From a virus, in IMG/VR virus record IMGVR_UViG_3300042308_000555, positions 1 through 37,698 of that record: a DNA stretch of 37,698 nt; one strand, given 5' to 3'. Below are positions 5,500 to 12,587 of the stretch, in pieces (position 1 is the stretch's first letter; every line of letters starts with the position of its first letter). The notes under the pieces are model-generated. The model saw nothing but the letters and a program-made list of their open reading frames with translations. It was not told the DNA's origin and ran no database searches. Made by a program: the position numbers and the translations under genes.

Positions 5500-6702
5500 A
5501 TGAGCGATTATAACCGTTTGACGATTGATTCCGACAAGAACGCTGGTGCGTTTGTTCGCAATTTGCAGGGTGTTACTGGCACCGGTTTTGCAGAGGGTAC
5601 GCATGTTCATAAGGATTGGTGGTCGAAAACCAAGTCTTACGAAGATGTCATGCAGGAAGCACAGACTGCCGTCGATAATCGTGAGGATATTCTGACTGAA
5701 ATCAAGAATATTTCTTGCGTTGTTCACAATGGTGAGTTTCGTTTCCGCGTTGCGGATGGTCGAACGTTTCGTCCTACTGACCACTGCATCGAGCAGTTCA
5801 GCGTTCGAACGGGCGTGACTTCCTCGTCGTTCCTTCGTGAGATGCGAAACATCGAGGGATTCGATGATAGTGATGCTTCTACGATGGTCGCCGTTGGAAA
5901 CAATGCCATGCGTCGAATTGAATCTGATAAGAAGTTCCGCATCCGTACCTATACCGATGGTACTGCTAGAGCGTTCGTGACTGAGCAATACGCCCCAGTT
6001 GATAATCGTTGGTATCTCGACGTTGTTCGTGAGTTTATTCCAGATGGTCGATTCAGCCATTGGAAGGGCGACGAGGATACCATCTATGGTAACGTTCTTA
6101 TTCCCGATACCATTATGGACTACGGGCAGGATGACGATACGGATTATGGTGGGATGATTAGTGTCGGAAATTGTGAGGTTGGCACTCGCCGTATCTCGCA
6201 GGTTCCTAGCCTGTTTCGTGCCATCTGCTTGAACGGTTGCATTTGGGGCCAGACTGCGGGCGAAAAGATTCGTCGTGTTCATCGTGGCAATATTGATCTC
6301 GCCAAACTGAAGTTGGAAATCGCTGAGAATATTCAGCAGCAGATTCCTCTTCTGTCGCCGGGTATCAAGCAGTTCCTCGCCACTCGCTCGTTGCAGATTG
6401 GCAAGAGCAGCACGAAGGGTGTCATCGCCGCAGTGTCGTCGGATTATAAACTGTCGAAGCGTGAGGCTACGGAGTTTCTGGAACAGTATGTGACGCATGA
6501 AACGCATGAGTCAAACCTGTTCGGAATCATCGCGGGCGTCACCCGTGCGGGACAGAAGTTTGATAATAAGACTTGGGTCCGCATGGATGAGATTGGCGGA
6601 TCGCTGATGGCTACTTCTGCGGATCGTTGGGCTACGCTTCTGCGTCGTGCAGATACGTTCAATGATAAGGACTACGAGAAGATTTTCGCCCTAACGGCTT
6701 GA
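5500..6702 (+). CDS. DUF932 family protein (400 aa)
   Basis: The central part reads as DUF932: FRPTDHCIEQFSVRTGV, then RTYTDGTARAFVTEQYAPVDNRWYLDVV, then GGMISVGNCEVGTRRISQVPSLFRAICLNGCIWG. This family occurs in phages and plasmids; its role is unproven and may involve DNA handling or anti-defence. Length is usual. Of three close ATGs, 5500 gives the right spacing from TAGGAG (5485-5490). It has its own promoter and is followed by a large hairpin, so it may be a single-gene unit. Codon use is GC-richer than in the right half of the window. Confidence 0.8.
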   Translation: MSDYNRLTIDSDKNAGAFVRNLQGVTGTGFAEGTHVHKDWWSKTKSYEDVMQEAQTAVDNREDILTEIKNISCVVHNGEFRFRVADGRTFRPTDHCIEQFSVRTGVTSSSFLREMRNIEGFDDSDASTMVAVGNNAMRRIESDKKFRIRTYTDGTARAFVTEQYAPVDNRWYLDVVREFIPDGRFSHWKGDEDTIYGNVLIPDTIMDYGQDDDTDYGGMISVGNCEVGTRRISQVPSLFRAICLNGCIWGQTAGEKIRRVHRGNIDLAKLKLEIAENIQQQIPLLSPGIKQFLATRSLQIGKSSTKGVIAAVSSDYKLSKREATEFLEQYVTHETHESNLFGIIAGVTRAGQKFDNKTWVRMDEIGGSLMATSADRWATLLRRADTFNDKDYEKIFALTA

Positions 6703-6717
6703 TATATGTGGGAGGGA

Positions 6718-6758
6718 AGGGTTGGCGGGCATCATATATAAGTTATCCCGCCAGCCCT
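6718..6758 (+). terminator. 12-bp stem-loop after the DUF932 gene
   Basis: Arms 6718-6729 and 6747-6758 pair fully (one G-U) around a 17-nt loop. No T run follows, so it may be an RNA-stability or processing hairpin, or the leader of the gene at 6784. Confidence 0.5.
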
Positions 6759-6783
6759 CTCTACACACTACATAGGAGTATAT

Positions 6784-7041
6784 ATGCCAAAATATAAAGT
6801 TCGAATGAATTACGTGGAAGCAAAAGCGGCAGAGTTTGTGGTCGAGGCAAAAGACCCTGACGAACTTCATGATCTTATTGGTGAACTGGATCTAGACTTT
6901 GTTGAGGAAAACGCTGGATTCTTCACCGCAGATTATGAGCCGCCAGTAATCGAAGATTATAAGAAAGTGAATAAGGATACGCCTGTGCATCGTAAGATTC
7001 AAGATGCGATGGATGAAATCAAAACTGCTTGGGAAGCGTAG
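6784..7041 (+). CDS. hypothetical acidic protein (85 aa)
   Basis: MPKYKVRMNYVEAKAAEFVVEAKDPDELHDLIGELD looks like a small ferredoxin-like alpha/beta unit of the kind found in many phage accessory proteins. AGGAG is six bases before the ATG. No active-site motif. Repeat D begins just after its stop. Confidence 0.65.
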   Translation: MPKYKVRMNYVEAKAAEFVVEAKDPDELHDLIGELDLDFVEENAGFFTADYEPPVIEDYKKVNKDTPVHRKIQDAMDEIKTAWEA

Positions 7042-7051
7042 CGAAACCGTG

Positions 7052-7138
7052 GTCGCCGTAAGTCCTTATTGGCAAAGGATTTACGTGCGGCCCGGCCCGC
7101 CCCAGTTTCTATAAGTCATTGCCACGAAAGGACTTAGG
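7052..7138 (-). repeat. GC-rich double-hairpin repeat, copy D (inverted)
   Basis: Half-units 7052-7085 (CGTAAGTCCTT paired with AAGGATTTACG, 11 bp with one G-U) and about 7109-7138 flank a core that matches copies A-C as its reverse complement. It ends one base before the promoter at 7139. Confidence 0.7.
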
Positions 7139-7166
7139 TTGACATCCCATCAGTACGTGGTATAAT
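7139..7166 (+). promoter_or_regulatory. sigma70-like promoter of a short transcript
   Basis: TTGACA, 16-bp spacer, extended TGG, TATAAT. Confidence 0.75.
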
Positions 7167-7246
7167 GGATGGTATAGGAGTAATATTTCTAATGCACCAC
7201 CCGAGTAGGGGGGTATGGGCTGGGCCATATGTCGTATCTTATCTTT

Positions 7247-7277
7247 TAAGATTGCTCCAGATGCCCACAGTCAGCTA
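7247..7277 (+). repeat. 31-nt split repeat, copy 1
   Basis: TAAGATTGCTCC, ten variable bases, AGTCAGCTA. Identical ends and length recur at 7359, 7411 and 7717. Confidence 0.8.
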
Positions 7278-7300
7278 AAGTGCCTATATGTGGCATTTTG
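7277..7300 (+). terminator. intrinsic terminator
   Basis: AAAGTGCC pairs with GGCATTTT around a 7-nt loop, followed by GTTTCT. Confidence 0.7.
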
Positions 7301-7358
7301 TTTCTACTGTGTATATTGCCCAATTTGACATTCAATAGGACTGTCCAACCAAAATATA

Positions 7359-7389
7359 TAAGATTGCTCCCTGTGCTGGTAGTCAGCTA
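7359..7389 (+). repeat. 31-nt split repeat, copy 2
   Basis: TAAGATTGCTCC, ten variable bases, AGTCAGCTA, directly after TATA. Confidence 0.8.
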
Positions 7390-7410
7390 GTTTTGTCTTT
7401 GCTAAATATA

Positions 7411-7441
7411 TAAGATTGGTTCTTGTGGTGGTAGTCAGCTA
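7411..7441 (+). repeat. 31-nt split repeat, copy 3
   Basis: TAAGATTGGTTC, ten variable bases, AGTCAGCTA; two changes in the left end. Confidence 0.8.
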
Positions 7442-7527
7442 AAATTAACTGATGTACTAGTAGTATTTTTGACGATAATATAGTATGTGATAGATGTAAA
7501 TCATAACACCCTCTTGGTATATAATTT

Positions 7528-7698
7528 ATGCATAAGATGAAGTATATCATAAGACGTATAGACGGGGCCAATGGTAATGATTTTTACTATGGTCCATTTG
7601 ATAGTTCAGAGGCCGCGTGGGCTTGGGTGGATGAGGAGCTTAGTATACATCTCACACATAGTACATTTACTTTATTAACTATGCGGCTTGCCTCATGA
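7528..7698 (+). CDS. small conserved phage-type protein (56 aa)
   Basis: MHKMKYIIRRIDG...FYYGPFDSSEAAWAWVDEEL...FTLLTMRLAS has the arrangement seen in many small phage proteins: a GPFDS turn, an Ala-rich helix, then a strand. A second ATG at 7537 is an equally good start; there is no clear ribosome site. Function unknown. Confidence 0.55.
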   Translation: MHKMKYIIRRIDGANGNDFYYGPFDSSEAAWAWVDEELSIHLTHSTFTLLTMRLAS

Positions 7699-7716
7699 TT
7701 GTCTTACTTAATCTAC

Positions 7717-7747
7717 TAAGATTGCTGGTCATGTTGACAGTCAGCTA
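7717..7747 (+). repeat. 31-nt split repeat, copy 4
   Basis: TAAGATTGCTGG, ten variable bases, AGTCAGCTA. It lies in the short gap between two genes. Confidence 0.8.
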
Positions 7748-7773
7748 GATTGCCCCTATATAGGAGATATATA

Positions 7774-7989
7774 ATGAAGGATAGATTTGACCTTGAACAA
7801 GAAATTATGAGCCTGTCTAATTATGTTGATCAAATTAGTCTTATTAGGATGGCCGTAGATAATGGAGATATAGAAGTAGCATCAAAAGCCCTAGAAGGAT
7901 TATCTGCTACGCTTGATCTACATAGAGAGAGACTATTTGATACAATGTGTCAAGTGCTACATATAGACGAATACAACTCTGAGATTTAG
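7774..7989 (+). CDS. helical protein (71 aa), unknown
   Basis: MKDRFDLEQEIMSLSNYVDQISLIRMAVDNGDIEVASKALEGLSATLDL... is a typical short coiled or helical-bundle protein. TAGGAG lies eight bases before the ATG. It ends convergent with the minus-strand gene, whose stop overlaps its own by a few bases. Confidence 0.65.
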   Translation: MKDRFDLEQEIMSLSNYVDQISLIRMAVDNGDIEVASKALEGLSATLDLHRERLFDTMCQVLHIDEYNSEI

Positions 7990-8309
7990 TCTTGAGCGCC
8001 TTCGGTATATCTTTCCACGATCAGTCTAACAATGTAGGATATAATCTGACCGGCTAGAAATATCCATATAAATGATGGTATAAAATAGGATCTTTTTGCA
8101 TCCTGTAAATCCACTCGATCCATTATGTATTTCTTAAGGTCTTTTCTTAGTTCCCTCTTATTCTTGAATGGAAAGTCGCCAGCTTGTTGTAGCCATTCTT
8201 CAGCGTGTTTCATACACTCAGATGCTAACAGACTAGTCTCTGTAGAGTAATTTGGGTTACTAAACTTAGACTCAACCTCGTCGTATATCTGTTTCTTGTC
8301 AATTTTCAT
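7986..8309 (-). CDS. membrane-anchored protein (107 aa), only minus-strand gene
   Basis: The N-terminal ~75 residues are charged and helical (EVESKFSNPNYSTETSLLASECMKHAEEWLQ), followed by one membrane segment (SFIWIFLAGQIISYIVRLIV) and a short charged tail. Only a weak GGGA precedes the start. Codon use fits a real gene and the sequence is too regular for a shadow frame. Being alone on this strand, it may be expressed at a different time; function unknown. Confidence 0.6.
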   Translation of the reverse strand: MKIDKKQIYDEVESKFSNPNYSTETSLLASECMKHAEEWLQQAGDFPFKNKRELRKDLKKYIMDRVDLQDAKRSYFIPSFIWIFLAGQIISYIVRLIVERYTEGAQD

Positions 8310-8801
8310 AAGTCACGTTTTTCCCAGAGTTAATACACTTTTACACCATAGAGGAATACACATTTATCATTTAGGCAAGAGTAAATCCCAACACTTTTAC
8401 TTCTTTCTGCTAAAATTGTCTAGATTAACGGTCCTATGAGTAAAAAAGCCATACAAAACATACAACATACACTACAATCAACTCTGCTAAAGCAGTTTAT
8501 TATCAAGCAAAAATGGCGTTTTTGACAAACAAAAATTTGGGTATTGTGGGTTTAACATCCCAATTGCACAAAAAATGTGGCAAAATTGTGGGTTTGTGGC
8601 CCTCTTGTTACTTATTGTGAGCCGCGCACGTTGTAAGCATAAAATCCAGACATAGACATTCTCTCTTCCTTATGTTGTATGTAGTGTTTATATATGTATA
8701 TTTTCTATATATTATGTATGTATGTGTGTTTTTGTACGTTCCAATCCCTACTATCTAGTACAGTCTAGTTAGGGAGAAAAAAATATCTTTTGGGAGAAAA
8801 A
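8310..8801. other. gene-free AT-rich intergenic region
   Basis: No gene longer than about 30 codons. It carries two direct repeats: ACACTTTTAC at 8335 and 8391, and ATTGTGGGTTT at 8543 and 8585. It separates the divergent minus-strand gene from the right-hand gene block and coincides with a drop in GC content. A replication or regulatory role is possible but unproven. Confidence 0.4.
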
Positions 8802-8903
8802 ATGATTTTAAATTACATTCTCATACTTTCTTCTATATATTTAACTCTTGGTCTTATACCAATTGCTTATTTAATTTGTTTACTAGCGAATAAGAAAAAA
8901 TAA
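8802..8903 (+). CDS. single-span membrane peptide (33 aa)
   Basis: MILNYILILSSIYLTLGLIP...LICLLANKKK: one hydrophobic span with a Lys-rich end, as in many small phage membrane proteins. TGGGAG lies about six bases upstream, and the next gene starts two bases after the stop. Confidence 0.5.
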   Translation: MILNYILILSSIYLTLGLIPIAYLICLLANKKK

Positions 8904-8904
8904 C

Positions 8905-9090
8905 ATGGCTAAAAAACAAACTCCAAAAATTAAATCAGTAAAATGTGTAGACTGTAATAAGAAGACTACAAACTATTATACCTCGTCAATCAATTCTGGC
9001 AAGATCAGTAGATGTAGCAATTGTCATGAATTATGGATAATAAGATCCACTAGATATGATTCAAGATATATAGAGATTGGCGAAAAGTAA
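8905..9090 (+). CDS. small zinc-ribbon protein (61 aa)
   Basis: CVDC near residue 14 and CSNC near residue 37 form a two-knuckle zinc ribbon on a Lys-rich protein; it may bind nucleic acid. It begins two bases after the upstream membrane peptide, so the pair is probably co-translated. Confidence 0.65.
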   Translation: MAKKQTPKIKSVKCVDCNKKTTNYYTSSINSGKISRCSNCHELWIIRSTRYDSRYIEIGEK

Positions 9091-9095
9091 TGAAA

Positions 9096-9123
9096 TTGAC
9101 TTACATGTAATTCATGCTATAAT
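9096..9123 (+). promoter_or_regulatory. sigma70-like promoter with almost no leader
   Basis: TTGACT, 16-bp spacer, extended TGC, TATAAT. The next ATG (9135) is only 11 bases past the -10. Confidence 0.7.
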
Positions 9124-9134
9124 GGGTATACATC

Positions 9135-9281
9135 ATGAAAGAACCTCAAAAAATATCAATGAGTAATATTACAGCAAAAAAAGTACCATTGAGGCGTCTT
9201 TTACCACTAAACAGCGAGCAAGAAGAGAATAAAAAAGAAAACCATGAAGATAATCAAAAGGGCAATAAAGTTAAGTTATGA
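9135..9281 (+). CDS. small charged protein (48 aa)
   Basis: MKEPQKISMSNITAKKVPLRRLLPLN followed by a Glu/Lys/Asn-rich tail, probably disordered. Its last 38 bases overlap the deaminase gene in another frame. With no room for a ribosome site after the promoter it would be read from a nearly leaderless mRNA. Moderately convincing. Confidence 0.4.
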   Translation: MKEPQKISMSNITAKKVPLRRLLPLNSEQEENKKENHEDNQKGNKVKL

Positions 9282-9678
9282 CAGATTTAGACCAAATGCT
9301 TATCAACGTAGGTATCATTTTGCTATTGCTTTCGATGGAAACAGACCAATATTGATATCTGAAAATAATCCAATTAAAGTAAACTGTAAAGCTTACAAAA
9401 TTGGTCAAAGATTTAACATAAAAACCTATGTAGAATTTCCATATATACATGCTGAAAGCCATCTTGTTTCTAAATTGCTTGATATGTATAATGCCATTGA
9501 TCCTAATTGGTCGATTGTTGTTACTAGAATTAATAGGCAAGGACGATTACTATTAAGCAAGCCATGCATAAATTGTGAAAAAATATTGAGAGCAGTAAAT
9601 ATCAGCAATATTTATTGGAGTATTGATAAAGACACATTTGGTTCATATGATATGGGGGGACTTGTTCATACTTTATGA
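9244..9678 (+). CDS. cytidine-deaminase-fold protein (144 aa)
   Basis: The zinc-site motifs of the deaminase superfamily are complete: HAE (residues 69-71) and PCxxC (107-111), set in the usual order in a short protein. The substrate cannot be read: a clear dCMP deaminase is encoded at 29891, so this may act on a free base, a nucleotide or RNA. It overlaps the next gene (ASCH domain) by ATGA, and the two probably form a functional pair. Confidence 0.7.
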   Translation: MKIIKRAIKLSYDRFRPNAYQRRYHFAIAFDGNRPILISENNPIKVNCKAYKIGQRFNIKTYVEFPYIHAESHLVSKLLDMYNAIDPNWSIVVTRINRQGRLLLSKPCINCEKILRAVNISNIYWSIDKDTFGSYDMGGLVHTL

Positions 9679-10052
9679 ATGGAATAAATATACAATATCC
9701 TTGGTCAAAATTATTGATTGATCAAGAAAAATGCGTTGAAACTAGATCATATCCACTTCCAAAAAAATACATAGGTATAGAACTAGCACTAATAGAGACA
9801 CCCGGAAGAAAAGAAAAATTTAAATCCAGTATAATTGGTACAATAACATTTAGTCATAGTTTTAAATATGAAACCATATATGATTTTGAATCTGATTTTA
9901 ATAGACATTTGGTGCCTATTGATGATAAAAACTACGGTTGGAAAAATGATAAAGATAAATATGGCTGGGTTGTATGCAATATAAACAAATTTGATGAATC
10001 GATAAAGTTAAACTCTATAGGTGGAATAGTCTTTAGAAAGAACGTACTTTGA
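9675..10052 (+). CDS. ASCH-domain protein (125 aa)
   Basis: Reads as an ASCH fold: IQYPWSKLLIDQEKCVETRSYPLPKKYIGIELALIET, then IIGTITFSHSFKY, then YGW...GWVVCNI. The PW-x-x-LI...K-x-x-E-x-R pattern is the family mark. ASCH proteins bind RNA or modified nucleosides, and some hydrolyse N4-acylcytidines. Start in an ATGA overlap with the deaminase gene. Confidence 0.75.
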   Translation: MNGINIQYPWSKLLIDQEKCVETRSYPLPKKYIGIELALIETPGRKEKFKSSIIGTITFSHSFKYETIYDFESDFNRHLVPIDDKNYGWKNDKDKYGWVVCNINKFDESIKLNSIGGIVFRKNVL

Positions 10053-10276
10053 TGAATAGACTTAGTGATCCAATTACATATATACTAGATAGACTAAAAA
10101 GCGGCCACTCTATAGAAAAATTTGATGTGCTAAACGCGGCTGATCATTGGGATAAGTTAAAGAATAAAGCCCCAGTTGCTTATGCGAAAAGGGCAAAAGA
10201 TGGTCAATTATATGACCTCAGATTAACTTTTAACCCATATGAGAACCAAAACTATGTCGTGCCGTTGTTTGATTAA
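10052..10276 (+). CDS. hypothetical protein (74 aa)
   Basis: MNRLSDPITYILDRLKSGHSIEKFDVLNAADHWDKLKN... followed by PVAYAKRAKDGQLYDLRL, which looks like a helical start and a short beta sheet. Starts on the last base of the previous stop (TGATG). No domain recognised. Confidence 0.6.
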   Translation: MNRLSDPITYILDRLKSGHSIEKFDVLNAADHWDKLKNKAPVAYAKRAKDGQLYDLRLTFNPYENQNYVVPLFD

Positions 10277-10445
10277 GCATCTACCAATATACCTAATATT
10301 TTGTGGATTATTTGCCATATCTCTTGGAATGAATATCATCCATATTAATAGATTACAAGTACAGTCAAATATGATTAATAGAATGATGACATATATTACT
10401 TACATGAATATCATCAATAATGATACATATAAAAATAACAGATAA
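10254..10445 (+). CDS. membrane protein (63 aa)
   Basis: One strong membrane segment (YLIFCGLFAISLGMNII) near the N-terminus, then a helical region with Met/Asn/Ile. An in-frame ATG at 10239 would add five residues. It overlaps genes on both sides. Single-span phage membrane protein of unknown role. Confidence 0.5.
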   Translation: MSCRCLIKHLPIYLIFCGLFAISLGMNIIHINRLQVQSNMINRMMTYITYMNIINNDTYKNNR

Positions 10446-10587
10446 GATAGATGCTAATTTACTTATTCAAAAAATTCAAGATTTAATTTCAAAATCAGAC
10501 ACTGATAAAGATTCATTCCTTCAAATAAGAATTGTTAATATTGCATACGATAATACTGCTTCAATACCCAAACTAGAACAAAAGTAA
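10420..10587 (+). CDS. hypothetical protein (55 aa)
   Basis: MIHIKITDKIDANLLIQKIQDLISKSDTDKDSFLQIRIVNIAYDN, a small alternating strand/helix protein overlapping the membrane gene by 26 bases. No ribosome site is obvious. The promoter of the next unit follows. Confidence 0.45.
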   Translation: MIHIKITDKIDANLLIQKIQDLISKSDTDKDSFLQIRIVNIAYDNTASIPKLEQK

Positions 10588-10599
10588 CTAAAGTTCTGC

Positions 10600-10628
10600 T
10601 TGACAGATGACGATAACTATGGTATACT
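10600..10628 (+). promoter_or_regulatory. sigma70-like promoter with CGATA block
   Basis: TTGACA, 17-bp spacer with CGATA, extended TGG, TATACT. TAGGAG at 10641 serves the start at 10655. Confidence 0.75.
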
Positions 10629-10654
10629 CTAAAGAACCCATAGGAGCTGTATTC

Positions 10655-10999
10655 ATGGCAAAATTAAGAAAACAAGTTTCTTTAGATTTTTTAGATTACT
10701 CAAAAACAACAATTAATAATTTACTAGCCAGCAATATTCCACAATCTTGCAAGCAAAAACTTTGCATAATGATGGAAAAACTACTAAGAGATACTAAGTC
10801 TTACAATGGTTTTTCATATTTGTATTGGAGTAAGTTTGGTTTCTTAGATTGGAATGAACAAAAGGGTGGTATGTTTTCTAAAATGAACATGGGGCAGTCT
10901 GTCAATGTGCCTCAAGAGTTTATTACTGGTCCAGATTATAAAGATGATCCAAATTTTGTGAGCGATATTCAAGGCGAGTTTTCCAGAAACTATAAGTGA
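10655..10999 (+). CDS. hypothetical protein (114 aa)
   Basis: MAKLRKQVSLDFLDYSKTTINNLLASNIPQ... helical N-terminus, then aromatic-rich YNGFSYLYWSKFGFLDWNEQKGG. First gene after its own promoter, with TAGGAG nine bases upstream of the ATG. Function unknown. Confidence 0.65.
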   Translation: MAKLRKQVSLDFLDYSKTTINNLLASNIPQSCKQKLCIMMEKLLRDTKSYNGFSYLYWSKFGFLDWNEQKGGMFSKMNMGQSVNVPQEFITGPDYKDDPNFVSDIQGEFSRNYK

Positions 11000-11006
11000 G
11001 GTAATA

Positions 11007-11414
11007 ATGCCAAAAGGTAAGAAATCCTGTAAAAAGTGTGGTGCTTTGTGTGGTGCTAGAGCATATGTTTGTGCTGAATGTGGCTCAAACTTCACATTTA
11101 AGGATAGTGTAAAGACTAAGAAAAACAAGAGATTTATTAAAATAGATTGGAAGTCACTTGAAAAGGGCGATAGAATAAAAGTTAAGGGTGGTCCATATTA
11201 TAGTAATGGACAAGAATCAATATCTATGGGCCATAAAGGATCATTTATGGTTGAATCTTTAGACGAAAATGGTATTAGGGCTTTTGGTGTAGATAAAAAT
11301 AGTGGCTTTTGTCATATTTATATGGGGCCAGATACATATCATAATGATACTGGAATATATAAAACAAAACATAAGTTAATAAAATTACAGAAGCATCAAC
11401 CTTCCATCACTTAA
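11007..11414 (+). CDS. N-terminal zinc-ribbon protein (135 aa)
   Basis: CKKCG and CAECG (residues about 8-26) form a zinc ribbon, followed by a basic linker and a beta-rich domain (DRIKVKGGPYYSNGQ...GHKGSFMVESLDENGIRAFGV) that looks like a small barrel. It may bind nucleic acid. It starts eight bases after the previous stop with GAGG upstream. Confidence 0.6.
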   Translation: MPKGKKSCKKCGALCGARAYVCAECGSNFTFKDSVKTKKNKRFIKIDWKSLEKGDRIKVKGGPYYSNGQESISMGHKGSFMVESLDENGIRAFGVDKNSGFCHIYMGPDTYHNDTGIYKTKHKLIKLQKHQPSIT

Positions 11415-11450
11415 TGTGTATACTATGTATGGAATTTGGAATACACTAAT

Positions 11451-11876
11451 ATGTTTTTTAATTTTCACAAAGATCTATTTGGAAGATCGTCATCTTGGAA
11501 AAAGGTCAGAGATGAATTTCTAAAAAACAACAAACAATGTGCTGCATGTGGAAGAAAAACAAGACTAGAAGTTCATCATATTATACCATATCACGTAGAT
11601 AACACCAAGGAATTAGATACTAGTAATTTAATAACTTTATGTGATGATTATTGTCATTTTATTTTTGGACATTTGGGCGATTGGAAGAGTTGGAATACTG
11701 ATGTTGTTAATGACTGTAATGAATACTATAATAAAAGGGTCCATCGTCCACATTTAATAAAATTCAAACATATGCAGCTACCAAAGGAGTATAAAAATGA
11801 AAATAATCATATTCATGGTAGCAATTTTATTAAATCAATGTGCAATTGGTGGCACAATTTTACCAAAAGTCGATGA
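11451..11876 (+). CDS. HNH endonuclease (141 aa)
   Basis: CAACG, then LEVHHIIPYH, then LDTSNLITLCDDYCHFIFGH give the HNH core with zinc-binding cysteines. A short free-standing HNH nuclease of this size is usual in phages, as a homing or packaging nuclease. An in-frame TTG at 11436 is less likely than the ATG at 11451. The 3' end overlaps the protease gene by 80 bases. Confidence 0.8.
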   Translation: MFFNFHKDLFGRSSSWKKVRDEFLKNNKQCAACGRKTRLEVHHIIPYHVDNTKELDTSNLITLCDDYCHFIFGHLGDWKSWNTDVVNDCNEYYNKRVHRPHLIKFKHMQLPKEYKNENNHIHGSNFIKSMCNWWHNFTKSR

Positions 11877-12585
11877 TACAAAGTATACTAACTATGGTGA
11901 AAAACATGAATGCGTACTTAAAATTAAATGTTATGTGTTAAAAGATGGGGTAAAGTATCACTATATCGCATCGTGTGTATTAATTAAACCAACAATAATA
12001 TTGACTGCTGCACATGTAATATCTGAAAGTAATAAGTCAGTTATCATTCATGAAAACGAAGAAATAGAAATTGATTTGTCACTATATCCATCTTCTTTTG
12101 ATGAAGATGAAAAATCTAACAAGATATCTCCAAATGACATAGCAATAGGACATTTGACTAAACCAATAGAAATATCATACTATCCAGAACTATATGAAAA
12201 TCAAGATGAATTAAATAAAATATGCAGTATTAGCGGCTTTGGAAATAGTGGAACACATGATATTGGATGTTTTCGTGTAGATGGAAAGAAAAGAGCCGGA
12301 TCTAATAGAATTAGCTCAGTGACAGATGGTATGCTAGAATGCTCATTACTAGATAGACCAAATACAGAATTAGAATTTTTAATAGCAAATGGTGATAGTG
12401 GTGGTGGTTTGTTTATAGCAAATAGGTTAGCTGGAATCAATTCATCAATTTATACTTCACATAAGGATAAAAAACTAAACTCTGATTATAATGATCGATC
12501 TCTACATACTAGAATAAGTACGCATAAGAATTGGATAGATAGGATGACAAAAATTATTGAAACTACTATGGATAATAAGGAATAA
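11797..12585 (+). CDS. secreted trypsin-like serine protease (262 aa)
   Basis: The S1 protease triad is visible: TAAH (His73), PNDIAI (Asp114) and GDSGGG (Ser201), in the right order and spacing. Cysteines could form disulfides. The N-terminus MKIIIFMVAILLNQCAIGG is a signal peptide, so the enzyme would act outside the cytoplasm, for example on the envelope at lysis or on rival/host surface proteins. AAAGGAG lies at the ideal distance before the ATG even though this is inside the HNH gene. A secreted S1 protease is unusual in a phage. Confidence 0.85.
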   Translation: MKIIIFMVAILLNQCAIGGTILPKVDDTKYTNYGEKHECVLKIKCYVLKDGVKYHYIASCVLIKPTIILTAAHVISESNKSVIIHENEEIEIDLSLYPSSFDEDEKSNKISPNDIAIGHLTKPIEISYYPELYENQDELNKICSISGFGNSGTHDIGCFRVDGKKRAGSNRISSVTDGMLECSLLDRPNTELEFLIANGDSGGGLFIANRLAGINSSIYTSHKDKKLNSDYNDRSLHTRISTHKNWIDRMTKIIETTMDNKE

Positions 12586-12587
12586 TT

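Larger units (their letters stand above)
7173..7300 (+). ncRNA. short promoter-to-terminator transcript (about 128 nt)
   Basis: The promoter (-10 ends 7166) and an intrinsic terminator (7277-7300) bound a unit of about 128 nt. A TAGGAG and an ATG at 7192 could give a 28-residue peptide (MHHPSRGVWAGPYVV...) ending at 7278, inside the terminator stem. It also contains the first copy of the 31-nt split repeat. It could be a small RNA or a leader peptide/attenuator. Confidence 0.45.
7301..7527 (+). other. gene-free stretch holding repeat copies 2 and 3
   Basis: No credible gene. It contains two of the 31-nt repeats, each preceded by an alternating TA tract, and an isolated TTGACA at 7325 without a -10 at normal distance. 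Confidence 0.5.

Noticed and set aside
5389-6507. Long minus-strand open frame (372 codons)
   Set aside because: It lies antisense to the DUF932 gene, which has a promoter, ribosome site and family motifs; the antisense product is low in structure and has no start site.
7247-7747. CRISPR-like array
   Set aside because: The repeats are not evenly spaced, the variable part is only ten bases and lies inside the repeat, and no cas gene is present.
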